Positions 1-10,563 of a DNA stretch of 62,938 nucleotides are shown here, one piece after another. Below the pieces are notes generated by a model that searched no databases, was not told the origin of the DNA, and worked only from the letters and a program-made list of their open reading frames with translations. The position numbers were made by a program, and so were the translations under genes. The stretch comes from Bacteroidaceae bacterium (GTDB taxonomy: Bacteria > Bacteroidota > Bacteroidia > Bacteroidales > Bacteroidaceae), in assembly GCA_017540585.1 (NCBI GenBank), contig JAFYAT010000005.1, forward strand, positions 1 to 62,938, in the 5' to 3' direction. How positions within the stretch are numbered: the stretch's first letter is position 1; the number at the start of each line of letters is the position of its first letter.

Positions 1-365
1 AGTTACATTAGTAAGTAAGTAAGTAAGTAATAACACAATTATTGAAATGACCAAATATTTCAGCCATTTTAACACTATTTATTGCATTATTATTTGATTG
101 ATTTGTAAACATATCAATACAGATCGTTAATCGTTTTATATTGTAGTTATGAGTAATGTCTCTAAACTTTTTATCGGGGTCAGAGGCACTTGAGTTTTCG
201 TTAATCGGGTGCAAAGGTACAACATATTTCCATTCAAACAAACTTTTCAGACAAAAAAGTTGAGGTAAAATGTTTTTACACACAACAAACTACTTTATTG
301 CACCTTCGGTGCTTGGAAGGACAATAATTACCAACAATTTATCCAATAAAAAACGTTCAGGTTCG
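1..365. other. Gene-free left edge
   Basis: I see no convincing gene here. A tetranucleotide run of five GTAA units lies at 11-30. The open frame on the minus strand (8-283) has no recognisable domain and poor composition for a protein. The stretch 300-352 is a partial copy of the MITE-like element described separately. Confidence 0.5.
300..352 (+). repeat. Partial MITE-like element (left end only)
   Basis: A hairpin GCACC-TTC-GGTGC (300-312) is followed by CTTGGAAGGACAATAATTACC and the start of the element's interior (CCAATAAA). This matches the left end of the complete copies at 765-925 and 46978-47139. The right end is absent, so this is a truncated copy. Confidence 0.6.
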
Positions 366-507
366 TTTGTCCCATTTGTACAATAGAAACTTACACCCAT
401 ACGAGGGACTTATCGTAAAATATCAGTCATTAAAATACGCAAATGTGGCGATAAAGGCAATATTTGCACGCGAAGAAAAATTATCTGCATCACGATGGAG
501 ATTGTTT

Positions 508-543
508 TTGTACGCGTACAATTTTTTTTCTACGCGTACAAAA
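508..543. repeat. Paired TGTACGCGTACA palindromes
   Basis: A perfect 14-bp palindrome TTGTACGCGTACAA (508-521) is followed 9 bp later by TACGCGTACAAA (531-542), with a T-run between them. The pair is kept in copy B near 46722-46757, where only the T-run length differs. It could be a protein-binding site or a terminator-like structure; the sequence alone does not decide. Confidence 0.5.
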
Positions 544-764
544 AATACGACCCTTTTCCAACGATTTTTAAGGACAAATGAATGTGTATTCACATACTTA
601 CGTCTTATCGTATTTATGCACATGAGATAAGAGGTAATTTACAGACCCAGTATAATCAAAATAGGAGGAATAATTGATATTGAGCAATGCAGAATATGCC
701 ACCACACATAGCAAATGTCTCACTGACAAACGGGGAGTAAATAGATCAAAACAAGAATTTAATT

Positions 765-925
765 GCACCTTCGGTGATTGGGAAGACAATAATTACCAAT
801 AATTGTCCCAATAAATTCTTTTTTACCCATTACTGTCTTCAAGTTTTTTTATTGGATTAAGATTACTTCCTTCCAGTCTGTGAGAAAAGTTGGTAATTAT
901 TGTCCTCCAAGCACACACTGTGTGC
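765..925 (+). mobile_element. MITE-like element, ~161 bp, copy 1
   Basis: Terminal inverted repeats of about 19 bp (GGAAGACAATAATTACCAA at 781, matched by TTGGTAATTATTGTCCTCC ending at 907) are each capped by a small hairpin. The left hairpin is GCACC-TTC-GGTGa and the right is GCACACA-C-TGTGTGC (911-925). The interior carries CCAATAAA and TATTGGATTAAGATTACTTCC. No coding capacity. It would have to be moved by a transposase elsewhere, if it moves at all. Confidence 0.6.
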
Positions 926-936
926 CTAATATATTA

Positions 937-1095
937 CCAGCCTGTTCGGCTGGAAGAAGACAATAATTACCAATAATTGGTCCAATAAATTATTTTTGTC
1001 ATCTTTAACCAATAAATTATTGGATTAAGACTACTTCCTTCCTGTCAGTGAGAATAGCTGGTAAATATTGTCCATCCCAAGCGTGCCGAGCACGC
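937..1095 (+). mobile_element. MITE-like element, ~159 bp, copy 2
   Basis: Same architecture and size as the copy at 765-925. The left hairpin is CCAGCC-TGTTC-GGCTGG (937-953) and the right is GCGTGC-CGA-GCACGC (1081-1095). Internal inverted ends are GACAATAATTACCAA and CTGGTAAATATTGTCC. The hairpin sequences differ from copy 1 but the pairing is kept. Confidence 0.6.
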
Positions 1096-1321
1096 AAAAA
1101 GAATAATGACACCCAAAAGTAGAACAAAACGAAATAACGTCAAGAGTCATAAGTACTCTGAAAACACCATACAAATGACAAAGCGAAGCATTCCCGAACA
1201 ATACCCGAACCATTCCCGAAGGAAAAACAAGGGTAAAACATATACATAATTACACATACACCATACCCAAAGTACGTTTTTGAATTTACACCCATATCTC
1301 CCGTCCGTAAGATGTATATCT

Positions 1322-1376
1322 CCCGAGATTTACACCCATATCTGACAGGTGTGGAGATATGGGTGTAAATTTCGGG
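1322..1376. terminator. 22-bp stem hairpin downstream of CE15
   Basis: Arms 1322-1343 and 1355-1376 pair over 22 bp with one mismatch (core TTTACACCCATATCT) around an 11-nt loop. It lies past the stop codon of the leftward CE15 gene, where a transcript end is expected. An equivalent hairpin is at 47382-47422 past GH9. There is no long T-run, so termination is an inference. Confidence 0.5.
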
Positions 1377-1510
1377 AGATATGGGTCTCTTTTTGCCCTT
1401 CAACGAATGATATTTTTAGGTATCATTCTTCTTGCATTAAATTAGGACATTCCTAACCTGACAGAGAGGGAACATTCCAAAAAGCTACGCAAGAAACAAC
1501 GGCAAATAAG

Positions 1511-2671
1511 CTACTTTCTAATCAGATATTTATCAATATAGTGGCGCACGATGTCGTACTGCGACTCTGGCAGCTGGCAGTGAGGATGGCCTCCTACGAT
1601 GCTACAGTCGATGCGGTCGCCAATACCGAAGGCATCCCACACCTTGCGGGCTGCCTCGTAGCTCTGTCTCATGGACTCGTCTGCAAGCCACTTGTAGTCT
1701 GGATTGCCAAGCAGCAAGATGGCACGCGGACAGACCATGGCGACAAGCTCATGATGGTCGTAAGGGAGCCTATACACATAGTCATCGTGGAACTGCTCCT
1801 TAAGTGACTCCTTGAACCAGTGATAATCGGTGTGGTCGAGGTCCTCAACTCCCTCCATGGTGTGTGACACGCGCCAGGCAGCCGCGCCACCACCTCCCGG
1901 TTCCTGCGCTATGACCAGTGAGACGCGCTCGTCGAAAGCACCACAGAAGAGTGCCATCTTACCGGCATACGAGCATCCGTTGACTGCAATGCGCTCCGTG
2001 TCTATCTTGGTCACCTTTGGACCGAGCTGCTGAAGACCGTCGATGAGACGACTGAATCCCCAAGCCCACTCGCTGTACGCACCATTGTCAATAAGGTGCG
2101 GATAGAGGTGCACGAAAGGATAAGTGGTGCGGTCGGTGTTGCCACGGAACTGTGAGTAACCGTTGACCTGACGCTCGTTGAAGTTCATAGTGGCAATCGG
2201 GCGATCGAGGAACACCTCACCGGGCAGGGAGATACGGCTTGAGCCGATGAGCAGTGGGTAGGGTGCCTTGCCATGGGTAGGGTAAGTGATGACGCAGGAG
2301 ATAGTTATGGTGTTACCTCCTACCATAACGTCAACTATGAGCGTATCCCCACTCATTCGTGCCTTGACCTGCTCCTTGCTGACGGCTGGCTTCTCGCCTA
2401 TCTCGTAGTGCTGTATCTCACTGGCTATCTCTGCACGGCGGCGTGACCAGTTGCTGAACTTGCCAACCTTGCCCTTGCTTGCATCTGACCACTCGAGAGG
2501 GTCAGGCAGTGACTTGACGACAGGCAGTCGGTCAACAGACGGCATGGCAGGTGCCGCATACTTGGCACCCGTATTCTCAACTGAATAGCAGAAAGGAATC
2601 TTGCTTGCCTTCTGCGCACCTGCCGACAGACAGATGAACAGAAGGGCTAATGATAAAGTCTGTGATTTCAT
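1511..2671 (-). CDS. CE15 glucuronoyl esterase
   Basis: Predicted 4-O-methyl-glucuronoyl methylesterase, which cuts the ester between xylan glucuronic acid and lignin. It has 386 aa with a cleavable signal peptide (first ~19 residues, ending SAGAQ) and no lipobox. CE15 signatures are clear: nucleophile motif GCSYAGK with Ser234, QEPGGGG with Glu257, NPDYKWL around 323-329, and GGHPHC with the likely catalytic His364. In many bacterial members the residue after the Ser is Arg (GCSRNGK); here it is Tyr. It is the last gene of the long leftward operon, 25 bp after the truncated CE1 gene, so it is probably co-transcribed with the other xylan esterases. The family call is secure; substrate preference is inferred. 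Confidence 0.9.
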   Translation of the reverse strand: MKSQTLSLALLFICLSAGAQKASKIPFCYSVENTGAKYAAPAMPSVDRLPVVKSLPDPLEWSDASKGKVGKFSNWSRRRAEIASEIQHYEIGEKPAVSKEQVKARMSGDTLIVDVMVGGNTITISCVITYPTHGKAPYPLLIGSSRISLPGEVFLDRPIATMNFNERQVNGYSQFRGNTDRTTYPFVHLYPHLIDNGAYSEWAWGFSRLIDGLQQLGPKVTKIDTERIAVNGCSYAGKMALFCGAFDERVSLVIAQEPGGGGAAAWRVSHTMEGVEDLDHTDYHWFKESLKEQFHDDYVYRLPYDHHELVAMVCPRAILLLGNPDYKWLADESMRQSYEAARKVWDAFGIGDRIDCSIVGGHPHCQLPESQYDIVRHYIDKYLIRK

Positions 2672-2696
2672 ATTGTAGTCTATTTAGGATATTAGT

Positions 2697-4622
2697 TTAG
2701 TTTCCAGTCATGAACAAGTACTTTTCCGCAACCTTTGCATCCTCAGGAGCCACGTTCTTAGTACCGAAATAGCGAAGGAGAGTTCGTTCAATCTCCTTTC
2801 TGCCCTCAACCCATGAGGTGAAGTTGCCAGAGTAGAAAGCAGGCAAGGTCTCACCTTCACGGTAAGACGCCTGTAAGCAGTAGAACGAAACGGGATATAT
2901 CCTTCCTTCAGCCACGAGTCTGTCGGCAATGAGATTGACGTGCCCCACCTTAATCCAGCTCTCATAGCTGTCATTCAAGCCGCTGATAAGGTTACAACGG
3001 TACGAACGCTTAGCCCGTCCGAAGCCTGGAGAGACGTAGTCTATCGACTGATAGTTAATACCATTGACCTTAACCTCGCCGTGAGCCATGTCTGCGCTCA
3101 TGTTCTGTATGTTGTAACGTGCAGTAGGGAACTCTGCAATGCTGTACTTAAAGCCCCCATAGTCAGGAGACAGCCACAGACTGTTTGGGTCTGCCACTTG
3201 CATGCCGTCCACCACGAAGCAGTAACGGTAAGTGTCAGGTACTATGCCTGTGAGCGTTATGCTCCACACTCCGTCTGCATCCTTCTGCATGGCCTTAGGC
3301 GAAGAAACGATTTCGCCGTCGAGCATCACCTGCTTGGCATTCTCTGCCTTGAAACGGAACGTGACGCTTCCATCTTCAGTACCATACTCAGGAGAGACTA
3401 TCGGACGAGGGAAGAGGCGTGCCATTACGCCCGGAGTGAACTGCTGTTCCTTACCTGTCTTGGCGAGTGCCGGCTTACCATTGCGCATTGCCTTTTCAGA
3501 TGCCTTTGGATTGAACAGGAGAGGAAGTGTCTTGGTAAGGAAGTAACGTGCGTTCATCCAAGTATGGCCAAACTTGTCGTCAGTGTATTCCTTGACAGAA
3601 CGGATACCTTTCTGGTCAAGGAACTCCATATAGTCACGTGCATTGCCGTAAAGGAAGTCATCGGTTCCGACACCAAGCCAGAAGAGATGCAGCTTGCTAT
3701 TGGTATCCTTTGCGTTGTCATACACACCAGGGATGTCGGTGCTCGTGAAAGAGCTGTACGAACAGAGGTAAGAGAACTTGTCGAGGTTACGCAGACCGTT
3801 GCTCAGTCCCTGGTTGCCTCCGCGCGAGAATCCACCTATGGCACGATGGTCACGGTCGTTGATTGTACGGAAGCGGGACTCCACATAAGGCATGAGGTCG
3901 TCAGTAAGGTCCTTGCTGAACACGTCACCGCCGAACTGCGTCATCGGCATTCCCTGCTGTGGCTGTGCTGGTTTGAGCTTGTAAGGGTTACCGTATGGAA
4001 GTACGATAATCATCTCAGCAGCCTTGCCCTCAGCAAGCAGGTTGTCGAGGATGTAGTTCATACGTCCCACCTTGTAGTAAACCTCCTCTGTGTCGGTCGT
4101 ACCGCTAATAAGATAGAAGACAGGATAACGCTTGTCCTTGCTATCCACATCCAAGTATGTAGGCGGTGTATAGACTATAGCGTTGTTATACGCTCCAAGA
4201 CTCTTTGAATAGTAGTTGATGTAGTGAACGTCGCCGTGTCGCACGTTCTTTATGTCATGTGCAAGCGGTGACTTGCCGGGTATATCGAGAATACTGTTCT
4301 TGAAGCCTTCGTTAGGGAACCATTGAGGACACTCCGGGTCCATGACGCTCACGCCGTCAACTATGAAGCAATAAGGATACATGTCGGGAGCAGCCGGACC
4401 GACAGTAGCAGTCCACACTCCGTCATCGCTCTTTGTCATGGCAGTTCGTCCCGCAAACTGGACATCGACCTGTACTTCTTTTGCGTTATCGTTCCTATAC
4501 CTGAACGTAACGGTTCCGTCCTGATTGAACGACACGTTCTTGACTGGACGCAACTCAGTCTGCGCCTGCGTCATGGTGGCGGAAGCACAGATAAAGGATA
4601 TCAATGTTAGTAGTTTTTTCAT
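2697..4622 (-). CDS. CE1-type esterase with truncated second CE1 copy
   Basis: Secreted feruloyl/acetyl-xylan esterase candidate of 641 aa. The start at 4622 is chosen because MKKLLTLISFICASATMTQAQ is a good signal peptide; the frame extends 26 codons upstream without one. Domains: an E-set/CBM48-like module at ~30-115, an esterase D (CE1) domain at ~130-375 with nucleophile Ser266 in GGFSRGG, Asp321/322 and His353, then a second E-set module (~400-490) and a second esterase start (~515-641). That second esterase ends YLFMTGN, about where GGFSRGG aligns in the first, so it has no nucleophile, acid or His. No other frame in the 26-bp gap supplies the missing half. One active site is therefore predicted; the tail may serve binding. 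Confidence 0.85.
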   Translation of the reverse strand: MKKLLTLISFICASATMTQAQTELRPVKNVSFNQDGTVTFRYRNDNAKEVQVDVQFAGRTAMTKSDDGVWTATVGPAAPDMYPYCFIVDGVSVMDPECPQWFPNEGFKNSILDIPGKSPLAHDIKNVRHGDVHYINYYSKSLGAYNNAIVYTPPTYLDVDSKDKRYPVFYLISGTTDTEEVYYKVGRMNYILDNLLAEGKAAEMIIVLPYGNPYKLKPAQPQQGMPMTQFGGDVFSKDLTDDLMPYVESRFRTINDRDHRAIGGFSRGGNQGLSNGLRNLDKFSYLCSYSSFTSTDIPGVYDNAKDTNSKLHLFWLGVGTDDFLYGNARDYMEFLDQKGIRSVKEYTDDKFGHTWMNARYFLTKTLPLLFNPKASEKAMRNGKPALAKTGKEQQFTPGVMARLFPRPIVSPEYGTEDGSVTFRFKAENAKQVMLDGEIVSSPKAMQKDADGVWSITLTGIVPDTYRYCFVVDGMQVADPNSLWLSPDYGGFKYSIAEFPTARYNIQNMSADMAHGEVKVNGINYQSIDYVSPGFGRAKRSYRCNLISGLNDSYESWIKVGHVNLIADRLVAEGRIYPVSFYCLQASYREGETLPAFYSGNFTSWVEGRKEIERTLLRYFGTKNVAPEDAKVAEKYLFMTGN

Positions 4623-4684
4623 AGAATATTCTGTTGGTATTAGTATCAACAATGTATTAAAAAGGAAAAGGCAACCAAAGAAAA

Positions 4685-4737
4685 GATAAAAAGACGACAA
4701 GCATGACGGTGACTCGCCTCCCTATCGTCTTTTTATC
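4685..4737 (-). terminator. Intra-operon hairpin with T-run
   Basis: GATAAAAAGACGA (4685-4697) pairs perfectly with TCGTCTTTTTATC (4725-4737) across a 27-nt loop. Read leftward it ends in a T-run. It lies between the CE6-CE1 gene and the CE1 gene, so it may partly terminate the operon transcript or protect its 3' end. Confidence 0.5.
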
Positions 4738-4769
4738 CACCTTCGTATTGCCCGACGATTTAATCTATA

Positions 4770-6824
<2,055 letters not shown>

Positions 6825-6860
6825 TTAATTAAGTTTTATCGGTTAGACACTAAATGCGGA

Positions 6861-6868
6861 CAAAGATA
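6861..6868 (-). promoter_or_regulatory. Possible internal promoter (-7 box)
   Basis: On the minus strand the sequence reads TATCTTTG, matching the Bacteroidetes -7 consensus TAnnTTTG, about 50 nt upstream of the CE6-CE1 start. No TTTG box is found at the usual -33 spacing, so support is weak. Confidence 0.35.
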
Positions 6869-6955
6869 TATATTTTTTCAACACCATAAGCATGCACAAG
6901 CATAAATCATGCTTCAGAATGAATAATACAGCCTAAGTCCGCAAAAATAGGTGTT

Positions 6956-8815
6956 TTATTCTGTGATTGGAATCTCAAACTGAGGAGTTGGTATTCCATC
7001 CTTAGAAAATATCTCTGGAACAGGATAGTCATCATAGCAGTAACGAAGGCGGTCACCGACTATTGACCATGTGACGGTTGATTCCTTAACCACCTTTGTC
7101 TGACCATCATCGAACGTCACTACAATGCTACCATCGAACTGTCGTTTGGCAGAAAGAGCACGTGGTCCTTCACTCTCAAGCGATTTCTCACCATACGCAA
7201 GTTTACGCATTTGAAGTGCTGCACGATGACCAGCCACCTGCTTGTCCTGTGGGTGGATGTCATTCCATTCACCAGTGTCGAGTGTGGCGCCAAGAGCAGA
7301 CTTGCTGATGATACGTGTTGCTATTCGCTGCTGTTCACGGATGTCACACCATCCGCTCTGCTTAACAGGTTCTGTATGACGGGTCATATAACCTGGGAGC
7401 TGCATGATGACTATAGGTAGTTGTGCACGGAACTGCTTACGCCAGCTGTCCACCATAGCAGACAGATAGCTTGCATAATCCACTGTACCAAGGTTTGACT
7501 CACCTTGATACCATAGTATGCCCTTGAACTGGAAGTCGCGGAGAGGATAAATCATAGCGTTGTAGAGTGCCGTAGGACAATCAACGAAGTATGTAGAAAA
7601 AGGACGTGGGCGCATCTGCTTGGCAATGCACATCTGTGCCTCTTCCGACACTTTATAGACATTGTCACCCACCTCAAGCTGATAAAGCTTACCCTTGGTA
7701 AAATTAGGACGTCCTGACTGGGACATAAGGTGCACCATAATATCGTTATCACCCTTACGGAGAACTCCTTCTGGTACTTTATATATACGAGGAGGATATT
7801 CGTAAGTTGTATTGCCTACATACTTGCCATTGACGAAGATGGTATCAGCATCTTTCATTGCGCCCATACGGAGTACAGCAGCCTTGGCTGCATCTTCATC
7901 ATTCACATTGACAGTAAAACGGAACCAATAAGAACCGTTACCCTTGCTCCAGTTTGCGAAGATATTAGTCTTCTGCCAAGAAGAGAAATCATAGTCAGCC
8001 GTGTGCCAGCGGTTAACAACTGTGTCTTGAGACATCATTGTTCGTTCCCAATCACGGAAAGCGTTCATCTCGGCACGATTGACCGAATCCACCCAGTTCT
8101 CCTGTATATACTTCTGCTTATAAAACTCCTTCTCGTAAACAGGGAATGACTTGAGAGTCTGCTGCGGCATCCAAGCCTCAACACGTGTACCGCCAACGGC
8201 AGAGTTGATGATTCCAATTGGCACATGCTTTTCTTCCTGAAGTTCACGAGCCATGAAATAGCATATAGCCGACACCTCAGCACAGTTCTGTGGTGTGATG
8301 TTTTGCCATCGTAATGCACGCACGTCATTATTTGGGCGAACATAGTTGTACTGATGAGGGAACTTGAGGTAACGTATCTGGTCGTTGGAGTAATCCTTGA
8401 CGAGGTCACCTACCCTATCCATACAACGTCGTATAGGAAGTTCCATATTAGATTGTCCCGAGCAAAGGAACACGTCACCAATGAGGACGTTCTTGAAGGA
8501 TTTGCCGAGGGATAATGCGGAACGCTTTGCCCCACCCTTTACGTAGATATCGAGGGTTGTTGGTTCGGAGCATACATTCATCTTAGGAAGATATACCTTC
8601 CACCTGCCATCATCCTGTACCTTACACTTGGCAGACTTGCCATTGAGTTCCACCTTTATGGTCGCGCCAGGCTCGCCCCATCCCCAAACAGGGATTTTGA
8701 CATCGCGCTGGAGAACAATACCATCACTAAAGAATGCAGGCAAGCGCAATGTTCCTTGTGCAAGGAGCATTGCGCATTGTGCGAGAAGCAGTAATATGAA
8801 ACCGTATCTTTTCAT
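6956..8815 (-). CDS. SASA-family carbohydrate O-acetylesterase
   Basis: 619-aa secreted protein of the sialate O-acetylesterase (SASA) family; some members in xylan loci are acetyl-xylan or xyloglucan deacetylases. Signal peptide ~1-20. An N-terminal β-sandwich (~22-100) precedes the SGNH-type catalytic domain with Ser122 in FLCSGQSNMELP. A galactose-binding-like jelly roll is inserted at ~265-385 (WFRFTVNV, IFVNGKYVGNT). The catalytic Asp/His is in WNDIHPQDK near residue 525. The family name comes from sialic acid enzymes, but the location directly after SusD and before CE6, CE1 and CE15 argues for removal of acetyl groups from xylan. It is 46 bp downstream of the SusD gene. Confidence 0.85.
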   Translation of the reverse strand: MKRYGFILLLLAQCAMLLAQGTLRLPAFFSDGIVLQRDVKIPVWGWGEPGATIKVELNGKSAKCKVQDDGRWKVYLPKMNVCSEPTTLDIYVKGGAKRSALSLGKSFKNVLIGDVFLCSGQSNMELPIRRCMDRVGDLVKDYSNDQIRYLKFPHQYNYVRPNNDVRALRWQNITPQNCAEVSAICYFMARELQEEKHVPIGIINSAVGGTRVEAWMPQQTLKSFPVYEKEFYKQKYIQENWVDSVNRAEMNAFRDWERTMMSQDTVVNRWHTADYDFSSWQKTNIFANWSKGNGSYWFRFTVNVNDEDAAKAAVLRMGAMKDADTIFVNGKYVGNTTYEYPPRIYKVPEGVLRKGDNDIMVHLMSQSGRPNFTKGKLYQLEVGDNVYKVSEEAQMCIAKQMRPRPFSTYFVDCPTALYNAMIYPLRDFQFKGILWYQGESNLGTVDYASYLSAMVDSWRKQFRAQLPIVIMQLPGYMTRHTEPVKQSGWCDIREQQRIATRIISKSALGATLDTGEWNDIHPQDKQVAGHRAALQMRKLAYGEKSLESEGPRALSAKRQFDGSIVVTFDDGQTKVVKESTVTWSIVGDRLRYCYDDYPVPEIFSKDGIPTPQFEIPITE

Positions 8816-8861
8816 AACTAAATATTGTTGTCACGCATTGCTTTGATACGTGAGAGTTTGT

Positions 8862-10550
8862 TTACTTAATAGGTAAGTACCAGTTCTTCTGATCTTTCAA
8901 GTAGTTGAAGAGTTTCTGGTCGAATGTTCCGTTACGACGGGCTATCTTATCTGCAAGGAATGTTGGATCATTGCGATGCATGGAGATGCGCATGAGGTCG
9001 TAGTACCTGAGGCCTTCGGCTACTGTTTCAAGAGCCATCTCGTCACAGATAAGATTCTCTACAGCAAGGATGCTATCAGCCTTAGTGGCACATTCTGGTA
9101 TCTTGTAAAGAGTATCGGCATCTGCTCGGTTACAACCACGAGAGTGGATTCCTTGAGTGTTCTCCTCTGTAAAGGAATACTCGCTGAATGATAGCAGGTC
9201 ACCAGCAACTTCACGTTCGTGCTCTGGTATGTAGTTTGCTATATTGTCTCTCCACAATCCATACTTGAGGATGGCGAATGCCGCATTCGGATAACCAGCA
9301 CGATTGAGTGCCTCAGCATAACGGAGATAGACATGCTGTGTACGATAGAGCCTTACAAAGGCATCACTCGTAGTCCTATACTTGTAATTAGTAAGATAAT
9401 CCTTACTATAGCCATCGTTGCTTGACAAGAGTGTCGCTCTGTTGAAGACTCCGTACTCACGGAGGTCGCCCCTGACAATCTCCGGATGACCATTGATATG
9501 TTCATACACAAGCGTATCAGGCAATTGTGTCACTGGGTCAATGTCAACAAGAATGCTACGCTGCGCCTTTGAGAGACTGGTGTAAGACTCTGATGCGTCA
9601 AGTGCGTAGAAGTAGTTGTTGTTCGTTGTTGAACAGAAAGCATCATACAGCTTTGTAATGAGTCCATCATACTCGGTTGTCTCCATAGGAATGACGGTGA
9701 TGTTCTCGGAACGGAGATTCAGATCGTTGATGTAAGATGCTGTGATAGGAGAAGAAAAGTCCCTGTCCGACCAGTAGGCCTTAGCTACTCCCGTTGGGTG
9801 AGTATCACCAAGCTTTGTCAGGTAGTCATGATAGTACTTTGCTGCCTCGGCATAGCGTCCTGCCCAGAGGCATAGGTCACCAAGAAGAACACGGACATTA
9901 AGGTAGAAGTCACGTGAGTTGGTGAATGTACCCATAGAGCCGTATGAAGGATATTCAATATCGACATTGTCCTTGATATCGTTGATGAAGTACTCGGCTA
10001 TCTGCTGTACGTCATACTTAGGATAGGCATTTACGTCTGCCTCCTTCTCCGAGAGGATTGTCTTAGTGAAAAACGGTACAGAACCATAGTTGATGGCGAG
10101 CTGGAGATAAGCCCACGCACGATAAGACTTGATAACCGCATATTCCTTGCGGAAGATGTACTCGCCATGCTTCTTGAGACTGAGGTTTGCGTTCTCTATA
10201 AAGAAGTTGCAGTTCTGTATGATGGCGTAGTAATCGCTTATTTTATTGTATTCGTTGTTACCAAGATTCTTGAACCCTGCAAGGTTCTTGAGGTCATAGC
10301 TTGCGGCATCTGTGACGGTGACAAGGTCACCACGTACCTCACCGAGGATGACCGTACGGTCTGCTACCTTTCGCATCGAATGTATCACTCCGAGGAGCGA
10401 ATACACGGTGTCGTTAGGTGAATTGAGTGTATGGTTAAAGTCAACAAGATTGCTCTCTGGCTCAGAGCAGCTTCCGAGTGTGAGGAGTGAAGAGCCAAAT
10501 GTGGCAAGAGCAAGTGACAATACGGAGACTTTTCTTATAATAGATTTCAT
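8862..10550 (-). CDS. SusD/RagB family lipoprotein (pair 2)
   Basis: 562-aa outer-membrane glycan-binding lipoprotein expected to cap the SusC transporter just upstream. The signal peptide ends in lipobox LTLGSC, with Cys28 as the lipidation site and SEPES after it. SusD features include helical TPR-like repeats (YRAWAYLQLAINYGSVPFF, YLRYAEALNRAG) and the C-terminal DEMALETVAEGLRYYDLMR segment. It starts 13 bp after the SusC stop, so the two are translationally close. The glycan is inferred to be substituted xylan from neighbouring enzymes. Confidence 0.92.
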   Translation of the reverse strand: MKSIIRKVSVLSLALATFGSSLLTLGSCSEPESNLVDFNHTLNSPNDTVYSLLGVIHSMRKVADRTVILGEVRGDLVTVTDAASYDLKNLAGFKNLGNNEYNKISDYYAIIQNCNFFIENANLSLKKHGEYIFRKEYAVIKSYRAWAYLQLAINYGSVPFFTKTILSEKEADVNAYPKYDVQQIAEYFINDIKDNVDIEYPSYGSMGTFTNSRDFYLNVRVLLGDLCLWAGRYAEAAKYYHDYLTKLGDTHPTGVAKAYWSDRDFSSPITASYINDLNLRSENITVIPMETTEYDGLITKLYDAFCSTTNNNYFYALDASESYTSLSKAQRSILVDIDPVTQLPDTLVYEHINGHPEIVRGDLREYGVFNRATLLSSNDGYSKDYLTNYKYRTTSDAFVRLYRTQHVYLRYAEALNRAGYPNAAFAILKYGLWRDNIANYIPEHEREVAGDLLSFSEYSFTEENTQGIHSRGCNRADADTLYKIPECATKADSILAVENLICDEMALETVAEGLRYYDLMRISMHRNDPTFLADKIARRNGTFDQKLFNYLKDQKNWYLPIK

Positions 10551-10563
10551 ATCTGCAATGTGT

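Larger units (their letters stand above)
366..1400 (+). repeat. Long direct repeat, copy A (left border of xylan locus)
   Basis: About 1.03 kb that is largely identical, in the same orientation, to 46579-47452. Shared landmarks in order: TTTGTCCCATTTGTAC, the paired TACGCGTA palindromes, a CTTCGGTG hairpin, MITE-like element(s), a run of ATTCCCGAA repeats, and a hairpin built on TTTACACCCATATCT. Copy A is longer because it holds two MITE-like units where copy B has one. Each copy sits just downstream of the stop codon of a leftward gene (CE15 here, GH9 for copy B). No ORF in it looks coding. Confidence 0.85.

Noticed and set aside
8-283. 91-codon minus-strand frame at the left edge
   Set aside because: No domain, no start context, and it lies in repeat-rich AT DNA; not supportable as a gene.
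367-1403. Several 60-90 codon frames in the long repeat, also in copy B
   Set aside because: They overlap hairpins and tandem repeats and do not stay aligned between the two copies; non-coding.
2697-2974. Frameshift as the cause of the truncated second CE1 domain
   Set aside because: Neither of the other two frames on that strand carries a GxSxG motif or continues the domain before the CE15 start.
2940-4208. 422-codon open frame on the plus strand
   Set aside because: It is antisense to the CE1 gene, which has clear domains and motifs; the reverse frame has no recognisable domain and a Cys/His/Val-rich composition typical of shadow frames.
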